Below are positions 40,201 to 50,839 of a stretch of 64,000 bases of DNA, one piece after another. The first letter of the stretch is position 1. Every line of letters begins with the position of its first letter. This DNA is from Chromera velia (Eukaryota > Sar > Chromeraceae): positions 1 to 64,000 of the forward strand of contig JAHBMJ010005711.1 of the NCBI GenBank assembly GCA_018398765.1. Reading direction: 5' to 3'. Position numbers and translations under genes: made by a program. The notes beneath the pieces were generated by a model. It was not told the DNA's origin, made no database searches, and saw only the letters and a program-made list of their open reading frames with translations.

Positions 40201-43200
40201 ACTTTCCTCCATGTTCGGCGCCCTTTCTTTTTTTTGAAACATGTGCCGTCTGAAGTATCCATTCACTCTCCTGGCCGATTGTCTGGTTCTGCAACCTTGG
40301 TACGCATCTATGAGATTTTTCAATAGTGACGTTCACCGTGAGTGTTTGCAGGCCCCGCAAGGCGACTCGGTAGCGGAGAGGCGTGGCGACTTTTGGGTCC
40401 GTTGGGGTGTGAGTGTGTGGGCAGTTCTCTTCACTTTTTTTTCATTCACTTAGCTCGTCATGACAAGAGGGTCTACAGAGCGATAGGAAAGGACGCACTC
40501 GACGTGCTTTGCTTCAATGGATGTCTTGCGCGAGTTTATGTGTCGGCCCGGATTTCCGTTCTGCTGAACCAATCTCCAAAACTTGAGAGGGGCAAAGAGC
40601 ATAAGATCTCGAGCGTGTGGAATCGTGCCTTTTCGTTCACTCCCTCGATCTGCTTGTGTTTTCTTTCTTGCAGGGGAGTGGTCTTCCTCGGACATCAGGC
40701 CTGTGCGCCGTATAGGTGAGTGGATGAGTGGATTCGTATGGGGGAGGTAGTAGTGGAAGGAATGAGTGAGGGGAGAGTGAATGAAGGGTTGGGTAACTTG
40801 GCGAGTTCACGAGTGAATTGGCGAGGGAACCGCTGCATGGATAAGCGGAGAGAGGAGGACGATCGGTTTTCTTCCTGACCACATCATCCATCACTGGCTG
40901 GCTGTTCTTGATAGTCCTTTTTTGTCTCTGTCCTGCTAAACCCGAATTTTTGTCTGCCGGAATTATGAGTCAAATTTTGTGTATCATGAACTTGCCCTCT
41001 CTTTGTGTGTTCTGTTTTGCTCTGTGTATCGTGAGAGAGCCTGCTTTTGTTCTTTCTTAACACTTCTCTCTCTGTATTTTGATTTCTATCCGCAGCGATT
41101 CAACTTCCGGTGAGGGTCCCTCTTTCGGAAGTTCTCGTCTCCTCTCCCACAGGTCGGAAGGAAGGAAGGAAGGACACCTTTGTGGATGCAGGCCTGGTAG
41201 GAGAAATATAAGAGGGGAGAGAAACAGCTGTAGAGGTTTTGCTGAGCGTGCTTTGCTTGTCTACCATTGACAGCCAGACGGATATTTCGCAAGCACGAAA
41301 CTCTCGTGTGCGTATTTGCTTCGGGATGCAATATGCGTTTATCTGTCTGTATTCTCGGAAGAGCCCTTTTCTCTCTCCTTTCATAATACCGTCTGTTTGC
41401 ATATTCTCTTCTCATTTTGAAACATTTCTCTTTTTTCCCGGGTTGGAGTTCTCTTTCTGCATTCACTTTGCTTTGTGACGACTCTTGGTCCGTCTGTCCA
41501 GAGGAATCTCCAGACAAACTTGCGGAGAAGGGCCTTTCGGGGCCTCCGCTGGTCGCAAAGGCAAAGACACCAGGAGAGGGCGGCGGGTCGTCGCCAGAGC
41601 GCCCGAAGGCAGAGGGAAAGGAGAAGAGCTGGGCAGAGGGCAAAACCGTGGGGGAAAAGCCAAAGCGAAGACCGGGAGAGAGACCCAAGCAGAGGCTCTG
41701 TGACCTCACGGGATGTCGTGAGGTCTTGGGGGAATCGCCCCTCGCACTCTCCTTTGACAGCAGCCAGGGCCCCGGCATGCCCTTACTGGGCCACAGAGGT
41801 GGGCCCTTTCTTTTTTCTGCTCCTTGCTGCAGTAAGTACCCTTTCTATCGATGATAGCGGAAGATCGCCTTGTGCAAAGTGGCAATAAACTCCTATCGTA
41901 TGTGGGTGGGAGCATAGAGAGCATTGGATGGATGTTTTTCTACTTTCGCGACTCCTTCCTTTCTGACCTTCTTTCTCTATTGAGACATATGGCGCACGTC
42001 AATTATTGCCTTCAGGGCTCCGAACTGTTCGCTTCTGTCCCTTCATGCGATTCGAAGATTTGAGTTGAGCCTTTGCATCACCATTCAATGGGGGTGCATG
42101 CATGTATGTATGCAGGGTTCTCTTCCTCCTCCTCCTCCTCCTCCGGCCTCTGTGGCCTCGTGGTGGAGAGAGTGAAGGGCCCTGCTGAAGGGCTCCGGAG
42201 AGGGTCGGTCGTTGCATGCTGTGGTTTTGGGCCCTAGTTTGGGGTCTTGTCTTTTCTTTCACACACACAATGCTTCCTCCCTATTGAAGTTTTCTCAAGC
42301 TCTCTTTTTGACACATCTGCTGTTTCGTTTCTCCTGACATTAAACAGTCTCTCTGTGTCTGAAAAAAAGAAAAGGCGGGGCCGAAGTGTGGGGAACGGAC
42401 ACGCGGGACAACGAGGCGCCCTTGTCCTGGCGCCCTCTTCCTGACACCTGTTTTTCCCCTTCTTCTGACAGTCGGATGGATACTTTCGTCAGAAGAGACT
42501 TCCGTCTGTCCTTCTCTCCCTCTTTCTCTGTGTGCACTTGTTGCTTGGCTGCTTGATGGACTGTCGTGGCAGTCCGCAGTCGTCTGTGTGGATCGTCTGG
42601 CTACCCTTTTCCATCATTTCAATCGGATTTTGTGTGCAGGAGCACGAACAACTCCCCCAACTCCCCTCGGGGCCTGCCGGAGGATTCTGTCGTCCCTCAG
42701 CCCCCCTCAACGACGGGACAGACACACACGGCCTTTCATAAAGGGACAAAGGTAAAGGGAAAACGAGGCAAGAAAGCAGAGCAGGACAAACGGACAGGCT
42801 CGGGAGTGGAGGGAGAGAACTTCTCGCCCGATTCAGAGGCAGTGCTCCCCGCAATAGAGAGCCTGATGGACGAGTGGGAGCTGGCAGGGACTGTAAACGT
42901 GGCGGCGGGGGGGGGGGNATGGGAGGGGGGGGGATGAAAGCAGCGCAGCCGGCACACCCCGCTTCCTTTGCCGCCCGCTTTCCGTCTTCCTTGGCTGAGT
43001 TCAGGTCAAAGATGCACCCTCAAGGGCAGGGGCAGCTGCTGTCGGACAGGGAGGGGAGGGCTCTGCGCACGGTTCCTGAGCCCTCATGCCGTGCGAGCAA
43101 TGACAGTGATGATTCACTGCCTGGTTGGGTGAGTGCCTTCTTGCGGGACTGTGGGGCCGCATATGCAGGCAGAGACCGGGAATCACTGATTTGTAGGCAG

Positions 43201-43296
43201 GAGGGCAGCAGCCCAGGGCTCAGTCACACGCGTCAGCAGAAGACAGGATGGTCCTCAGAGCCCGCCGACCAGTTGTCCTTCTCAGTGTACGTGTGA
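37215..43296 (+). CDS. Hypothetical multi-exon protein B (5' end unresolved)
   Basis: Plus-strand exons with GCAG acceptors and matching phases include 37215-37287, 37531-37713, 38072-38176, 38470 to about 39265, 39330-39548, a short one from 39608, 39983-40131, 40352-40408, 40454 to about 40620 and 40674-40715. Later ones are 41096-41152, 41502-41798, 42116-42203, a short one from 42472, and 42640-43296. The product would exceed 900 residues. The 38470 exon is one 800-bp open stretch. Helical hydrophobic segments (TKLVHALYDRM, LAALCFSIARLTIQILA, YRAIGKDALDVLCFNGC) alternate with disordered S/G/K-rich parts. No domain is recognised. The last exon has an ambiguous base in a G run at 42918, so the frame across it is uncertain. 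The tail ends QLSFSVYV. It may be the 3' half of the gene starting at 32845. Confidence 0.45.
37917..38044. repeat. (CTTT)n pyrimidine tract before an acceptor site
   Basis: About 125 bp of C/T made of TTTC and TTTTC units, followed within 30 bp by the TTCTGCAG acceptor at 38071. Frames through it encode runs of F and S or K and E and are artefacts. Confidence 0.92.
42918..42918. other. Ambiguous base in coding G run
   Basis: A single N within a run of G inside the last exon of hypothetical gene B. The number of G bases here decides the frame of the last 120 residues. Confidence 0.95.
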
Positions 43297-43574
43297 TTGA
43301 TTGTCATCTCAGAGGACTCATCTGTGTAGAGTCACTGTAGACCGCATATAAGTCAAAATGCTCTTCAAATCTCAGGCTTTATATTCATTACATGATTTTA
43401 TTGTTAATCAATTATGATCTGTAATATTGAACTGTCTATAGGATTAGGATTAGGATTTATCTAGGGATTTATGTTCCAGGTTGAGATTCAATTTGAGAAC
43501 AATTCAATTTCTATTAATGCATGCATTGAAGCTCGATCATTTAGACTACAATTAAAAATTTCAGTTAATTATTT

Positions 43575-43670
43575 TGGTTGATTGATTGATTGATTGATTG
43601 ATTGATAGGTTCTGCACTAGGCCTTCCCGCTATGTCTATCTGTTACCAGAGCCAGCAGGGTAGGGCATTC
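43575..43670 (-). repeat. (ATCA)n-tailed dispersed repeat, copy 2
   Basis: Reverse orientation to copy 1: TTGATTGATTGATTGATT precedes CTAGGCCTTCCCGCTATGTC, TATCTGT and ACCAGAGC. It matches copy 1 over about 48 bp of core. Confidence 0.7.
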
Positions 43671-43689
43671 CTCAGCTAGGCTAAGGTAT

Positions 43690-44830
43690 CAGACCCCGCC
43701 CTCGAGGTAGGGCTGGGAAAAGGTTCATTGAAAAAAGGTTCAAATCTGAAAAAGTGAACCTGTTGAACCTGTTTTGAACCTGTTGAACCTGTTGAACCTG
43801 TTTTGAACCTGTTTTGGAGGCTAGACGCGCGGCCACTGGCACAAGGCCGGCCAAGCCTGCGCCGCCCGCGGCCAATATAGGTGAAATAAGGAGCCGGAGC
43901 CACGCATACAGCAACTGTCCCCAGCCGGTTCAATCTAGTGTGTCGGACAGACGCATGTCAGCATATGTCAGCATCAGCCCCATGGACAGTCTCCACTGAA
44001 AAAAATAGAGACAGTATAGAGTTTGTTTGATAGCAGTCTGCACGACAATGTAATTGACAATGTCTTTTTGCAGAGACTGAGTACAATACCGGGCAGGCTC
44101 CAAAGTGGACGGGAGAGGGGTTGAACAAGAATGTTGTTCCTCATGCGAAGTACAAAGCAGGTGACACAATATTGCCAATTCACATGATCGGGTGCACTGA
44201 TGAGTATTCGAAAACAGAGTTTCAATCCGATTTTGTGTGGCAAAAGGTTGGAACGAATGCAAACCCAGATGTCTGGGTGCCACCCGCGGTAGTTGGGAGT
44301 GGTGAGGGCCATGGGGGGGAGTAAAGGGGGGGGCAACAGGCCGGGCCGGGAGCAGCGGATCAAAGAGGCAGCGGTACACGGAGAGGGAAGGGGGGAGCGG
44401 GGGCCGTGGAGCAACTGGTGAACAGATGAAAGAAAGAAAGAAACACTGTGATGGTCTTATATTGACTAAATTGTCATAATTGATACGATCATATAAATTT
44501 AATTATATGATATTTTCCAATTTTTTCAGGCTTTTTTGATTACTAATTTTCGACTATAAACAGTGAATAACTTGAGACTAGCACCTAATGTAAGCATAAA
44601 TATTGATTTAAACTATTTAAAAACACTACTAAGGCATAGATTCTATAATAAAACGTTTTAAAAATGCATTAAAGCCTAATTTAAAAACATAAGATAATAT
44701 AAAAAAATGAGGTTTCTATTAATTAAAAGTGAACCTGTTTTTGAACCTGTTTTTGAACCTGATTCAGGTTCATTACTTCGAAGTGAACCTTGAACCTTGA
44801 ACCTTTTCCTAGCACTACCTCGGGGCCCGC
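43690..44830. mobile_element. 1.1-kb element with terminal inverted repeats
   Basis: GAGGTAGGGCTGGGAAAAGG plus TTCA at the left end is matched at the right end by the reverse complement TGAACC, TTTTCCTAGCACTACCTC. CCCGCC occurs just outside both ends and may be a target-site duplication. Near both ends lie repeated GAACCTGTT units, in opposite orientation. The interior is AT-rich on the right and has a short open plus-strand stretch at 44121-44324 (KYKAGDTILPIHMIGCTDEY) that is not recognised. No transposase is seen, so it would be a non-autonomous DNA transposon. Confidence 0.6.
43755..43820. repeat. Tandem GAACCTGTT repeat
   Basis: Six GAACCTGTT or GAACCTGTTTT units in a row inside the left part of the inverted-repeat element. 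Similar units return near its right end at 44727-44770. Confidence 0.85.
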
Positions 44831-44899
44831 CGAAGCAGTGTGCTCCGGCCGCTGACGCTTAACTATTCGTTTCTTTCGGCCGCTGCTCTTGCCTCTAAG

Positions 44900-45865
44900 A
44901 GGCTTTCAGGTTTGAAGATCGATTTGATATAGCATTCGATAAAGGCTCGCTCGCTTCTCTCATTCGTTTTATCCATCTTCTTCTGTAGATTCCCTCTTCT
45001 CCATCCCATGGCTCCTTCGATCTAGCTAATGGTTTCTTCATACTCCTCTGTTAATCTCTCGATCACCTTTTGCCTTCCGGTGATTGTCACGTGTCTTGCT
45101 GCCAGTGCATCCAATCGTCATTGTCAACAAGCCACACATATTGTCAACAAGCCAATCGGCTTAAGTATCATGGATACGATGAAAGTGTCTTGCAAAGCAG
45201 TCCAGGTGCTGAGAATCTACTGCTTTACGCTTAAAAGGTATATTGCCTGCTTATCAATATTGAGAGTGATTTACGTACCTGTTTCTTGTCTGCTAGTGAA
45301 TTGCTTTCAATTGAATGTAATCTTTACACTGCTTGATTGCCCTTTCAAAAAGCAGTTTGGGGGGATTTTTCTGCCTGCCGCCTTAGTTGATACCTTCAAA
45401 GTGCATACCCCCACCACAGTCTGGGTCCGTATGTACGGTTGCTGTTCTTTTTGTGCACATGCAAAAGCTTGCTTTCCTCTTCAGCCGCTTCTCCTATGCT
45501 GCCACCATATATGCATGCAGGCTTCACGTTTCCAGCCCTTAGTAATGTATCGCTCGTCTCTAACTGTTACATAAGCACAGGGGCAGGGACATGGGATGGC
45601 TGGTGTTGTCCCAGTACTTAATAGTCCCATTCCTGTTAGTACAGCTGTAGACTGCACATACAATGTGCTTTCAATTACACAGCCGGGTTTGCTTTTTTCC
45701 TGGGGCCCTGTGTTTTTTATCTTAAATGCAGACATTCAACAAGTGGTGATAGACGCACTCTTCGCCTCCCAGGCAGCTCTTGTTGCTGATCTAGACACTT
45801 TTCAGCCAGGAGAACGAGGGGTACTTCTTCCACTGAGGAGGCAGGGTAGCGAACTGCTGCCCTGA
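44900..45865 (+). CDS. Candidate small spliced gene, low support
   Basis: Plus-strand exon-like pieces with GCAG acceptors lie at about 45520-45610 (FTFPALSNVSLVSNC) and 45730-45865 (QQVVIDALFASQAALVADLD up to a TGA stop). Upstream, a 181-codon open frame from 45029 has hydrophobic, cysteine-rich content that looks accidental. No homology is recognised. It might be a degraded gene or a chance arrangement. Confidence 0.2.
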
Positions 45866-47499
45866 GAAAGAAAGTTAGGGTTTCATCCGCCCGCTTTTGT
45901 CTCTTACTTAAAAACAAAAAAACGATTATTCAAACACCATACATCTACTAATAGACTCTAAAATAGACTATTATAAAGATAAGTATACTATTAGGTATAT
46001 AATAATATCATATATTGACAGCCTGAGTATATTTGGTTGATTGATTGATTGGTTTTATACGCTAGGCCTTCCTGCTATATCCATCTGTTGCCAGAGCTAT
46101 TAAAGTCTAGAAACTAGTCTAGAATGGTTCAGCTAATTTATAACTATATTTGTGATATATATATTAAAGGAGAGAGAGGCATCTCCAAAAGTATATTTGC
46201 AATTTGAACCGTCGTTTTTGCAGATGAACTCTCATGCACGGCATTGCACACAGCCCTAATCACCCCAGAATATATGCCAGTGAATTTTTGAGCCACGTAC
46301 CTACTGAATGAACCCTGCCGTATGACTGTGTTTAAACTGTGCCATCAACGGGCGTAGCAGCGTTTTTCCTGCAACCTCCCAACCGCCCTGACGTCCTGAA
46401 CCCTCAGTACATGCTGCCAGTGAGCCCTCCCTCGAGACGGAATATCATGTTATTTTTAATAGGTAAATTTTAATTTAGTATAGGTACCAAAGTGAAAAAC
46501 TCACTAACCCTAACTCACTTTTAAATTGCTGTTCACTATGAAACTAACGTACTATGAAAATTGTAAAAACAATAAAGACGGTCATTTAATTAATCATCAG
46601 TGAACTGTGCAACGACACAAAGTCTATCGTGGTTAACGGTGGTTTCAATATACACCATGACTGTACATATGGACACCTTCATTCAGAAATTGTCAACCAA
46701 AATACGGGCGATAAAATTGTTGGACTTCTCGTGCCAATCCGGCTGAACTGTTTACAAGTCCGTGAATAATGCGGCGGCGTGAATTCGATTTGATTCGTTT
46801 AAAATCCAACAATGGCATTTCTTTTCCACCTTGCCACCCTTCATTTTCATTGTCAGCACTCTGGTGAGTCATCGAAAGTTTAAATTCGACTCTGCATTGA
46901 AAAAAGGTATACAAAACTTGGAAGGTTCGATCGTCTGATTTCCTCATCGATCCGTATCACTGGACCGATGGCGGTTCTCGTCCCCCGTCTTTTCCGACCC
47001 CCAGAGATGAGGTGTGCGGTATGCGCTCAATGTATTAAATAGAGACGCAGACGTTAATTTAAAAACACCTCAAAGTTCCATTTATCAAGAGCCGCTGTTT
47101 CAAAAAATTGGCCGCCTTACTGGCCCCAAACCACTGCTTCGTCTCCACGTGAAACAGAGATGAAACCGACCCCCTCCCGCCCGCACAGTTGGCTAGTTGC
47201 CCACTTGGCGGTCCACTGGCAGCATTCACCTGTTCGTGTCCCCCCCTGATTCCTCTAAAATTCCCTTTGTCACTCGCTCATTTCAATTTGCGATTCTTTG
47301 AGACAAGTTCATTGTTTTGCTTTTTTCACTTAATGCACCCGCTTGCGGTCCTCCCTTTTGGCAATTTCCCTCCCCTACCCCCTGTCAACTGAATCTATTG
47401 TCTTTCTGTCTAACTGGTTGCATTCCTTTAATCCACCTTCCTTCCCCTTGTCCTGTCATACTCTCAGAGCAGCAAACTTCCATCGATTTCTTCTCCCTG
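45866..47499. other. Tail-to-tail spacer and PIEZO 3' flank
   Basis: AT-rich from 45900 to 46650, then mixed. Apart from a copy of the (ATCA)n-tailed repeat at 46034-46105 I see no gene. The right part probably holds the PIEZO 3' untranslated region. Confidence 0.45.
46034..46105 (-). repeat. (ATCA)n-tailed dispersed repeat, copy 3
   Basis: GGTTGATTGATTGATTGG is followed by CGCTAGGCCTTCCTGCTATA and CATCTGTTGCCAGAGCTA, matching copies 1 and 2 with a few changes. The tail is shorter. Confidence 0.65.
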
Positions 47500-50400
47500 T
47501 CATTCTTCATCTCCCCCCCAGTCCCTTTCCCTTTCTCTTGCGTCCCTTCCCACCTCCCCCCTACCTCTACCGGAGAGACGCCCCCCCTCCTCACGCTCTC
47601 CTCCTCTGATTCCACTCAGAGAGGAAGAAGAAGCCATTCCCATTCCACTCTCTCGGGCAGATCCTCCAGCACTCACAGGCACACCCAGAGACTTGCGAGT
47701 CGACGGCAAGGCGTCACCGTCTCCTCCTCCACCGGGCTCATGCAAATGCGTCGTGCTCTCAGGGCGAAGGGGTCTCGTGGCTGCACCCGTGGAGGCCCTG
47801 ACTGCGCGTCGTGTCGACAGTCTGGATGCCCCCCTTGCGTCCCCCAAACCTCGGCGTGTGGAACCGCCCCGACGGTACACAGGCGCCTGATGCGATGTCG
47901 CAGATGCTGTTCGAGACCTTGTGGTTCCTCTTTGAGGGTGTCTGGTGCTTCTTCTTCTGCCGTCTCTGTCCCTGTCTCTGTTTCCTCTATTCCTCTCACG
48001 GTCTCTCCTCGGTGATCCCCCGTCTCCCTTCCTCCTCCTCCTCCCGTCCTCTAGGGCCCGCAGCTCTCCCGTCTCGTCGGCGTCGTCCCATGGGGGTTTC
48101 CTCTGGCCCTGGAGTTTCGAGCCCGTTAAGTTGAATAATAACTCGGGCTGTCTGTAGATTTTGATCAGCTCGAAGTACAGGGAGTGCTCGAGGATTGTGT
48201 CGCCCTGCAGGCAGGCACGTGTTTGTCCGTCGGTACAGAATGAATGCATCAAAAGAGTGAGTGAGTGAGAGAGAGAGACGGAGAGAAAGAGAGAGCAAGA
48301 AGTAGTGAGGGAAATGAAAGAAGCATTGGCGGAGAGAGGCCGAAGAGAAGGAACCAAAGAGAGAGAAACGGGATTGGCAATTCAAGAAAAGACAAAAGGG
48401 ACCCTGCCGGCAGTCAGTGCGAAGAGGCAAAGAAAGGGAACGCACTACTTGAGAGCTGCCCGCCCATCCTGTGCAGCAACGATCAAAGCCATTCTGTTAG
48501 AAGACTGAAACAGAGGGCTCCTCTCTCTATTCCGATCATGTGCACCCAATTTACCTGAAGTCTGGCGACGTAGATCCCATTACAGAGGTCCTGCAGGAGC
48601 AGATTGTTTGGGGTCTCCTCGTAGATCACCCTCTGTGAGATGTTTTGGCAGATGGACCTCAGCAGTCTCCCCACCGCATACACAACAGTGATGTACAGCC
48701 CGATCACGTTCAGGCTGGATCCCCCCGTGCTTTGTCCGTTGGTGAACACGGGAACTCTGTTGGAGACAACGAAGAACTCGATGCCCGCATCTGCAGGGAG
48801 GGGGTCATTGCAATGAGTTTGGTGTTGCATCCCGCAACCAACAAGCAACGACCGGAAAAGGAATGAGGTAAAAAGAGGACGGACGGACATGAGGTCGATG
48901 GAAATTCAAGGACGCTGACTGACTGACTGACCGACAGATGAGAATCAAAGAGAAGGCAACACGACTGGGAGGAAAGCACACCTATGCGGTCACAGACAAC
49001 AAGGCACAGAAACAAGCAGAGCAAAATCAGACCAACAAACAAAACCGGGCAAACAAACCGACCTGAACATCTCTGTACAGTCGTAAAGTTTCCTGCAAGC
49101 GGAGAACCTCCAGCATTGGCCTCCCACCATTCCTTCGCCCATTCCCCTTTTGTCAGACCTTGACCCTGCAAGCACCCGCACAACCTTCCATTGCTCACTT
49201 CCGTTGTTCATCCATCAATTTGAGGACTCATTCGCTCTTTCAAGATGAAGCTCAATCACCTAGTTGCAAAACAATTGCCCCCCATCCCGACGATCAATCT
49301 GTTCACCTGAGGTCAAGGACGCCTGGCCACAGCATTCTACACTGTACACGGTTTCACAGACACAGAAAAGACACACAGAGGAGGACCTTTTGCACCTACC
49401 TATCAACAAAAACACAGAACACGGAAGTGGATTCGTTCCTTCTGAGACCTCTCTTGTTTGTGTACTGCTTCGACGAAAGCTCGACTATTCCGCACTTGGA
49501 TTAATGTGGAGAGCTTTCCTTGGATTTTTTTCTGCCCAGCAGCAGGTGTGAGAGGTCGAGCGCAGAAAGAAATTTTCATGCACGAAAGCTCACTGACGTT
49601 GAGGGTCAGCTCCACATTTCGACGCGGAATGGTTGTTCGCACGTCCTGATCTGGGAGCAGGAGGTCTTTGTAGAGGCCAGGCACGAGGAACTTGGAGGTC
49701 GAGCTGGAGTTGTGTCTGATCAACTCGCCTAGTTCAAGAATCGTGGGGGTATCTGTGATAGGAACCTCAAACGCATCTGCTTATAGACAGGGAAAGAAAC
49801 AAAGGCAGAAAGGAAAGACGAAACGAAAGAATGAGTGAATGATCACGGTACTGCCGATAAATCCGCGCAAGAGAGAGCGAAAGGAAGAGAGATAGATGAA
49901 TGGAAACAGAAGAAAAGCAATTGGTGAAAAGGTTCTCTCTACCGTATTTCTCTCCCCTCGCCGCTTTGCATCAAAGAAAGACGGGCGGCCAGAAAACAAG
50001 AAAAAAGGGTGAATGCCAAGAGAACTGCTTGCAAACAGACTTACAAAGTTGAGGGAAAGCGTGGGGTGGAGAGTGTCAGAACAACTCCGAAGAGAAAGGA
50101 GTAGCAAATGACTTCACACCGATGCACAGCGACCAACCAACCGCTGAGTGGTTTGACGTCTCTGTTGAGCGAGTAGCTCATGAACATCGTCACAGCGGTC
50201 GCGTTGCCCTTGTCGAGGCCTTCCAAGATATCCGACCGGAGGTCCGGAGAGATTTGCCACAACCGGGGGTCGACAGCCTGCAAGAAGGCAAAAGAGCAAG
50301 AGAGAAAGAGAGGAACGAAAGAAGGCCCCGGGTGTCAAAAATAATTAAGAAAACATGTGCGTCTGTCTGTTAGTGCCGAAAGAAAGCCTGAGCGAGCGCT

Positions 50401-50782
50401 CGATCGCTCCCAAGAGGGGCAGGCAGGCAGGCGCATGCAGAGGAAGAGACGAGGAGAGGACATGTGCACGCGATGACTGAGAACGGGTCAGAGAGGAACA
50501 GAGAATGCTCACACGAAGCATGAGGGAAGGAATGAATGAATGAAGAAAGAAAACATGCAGCCGCTCCATAATCCTGTCATCATGACCGAAAAAGAGAAAG
50601 AGTTGGAGAGACGGGAGGGAGAGGATCAGCACGAGAAAGATCGGGTCTCTCTTCCCTTCTTCTTCTTCCCTTACCCCTTTGCTCATACAGCAGCAGAAAG
50701 GAATCAACAGAACATGCACAAAACTTGATGGCAAAATCGAGAGAATGAGAACCTGAATTCCCCGTTTTTTGTATCGAGACAT

Positions 50783-50839
<57 letters not shown>

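Noticed and set aside
45029-45574. 181-codon plus-strand open frame as a single-exon membrane protein
   Set aside because: It begins in AT-rich repeat-flanked sequence, has no homology and no consistent hydrophobic pattern; likely chance.
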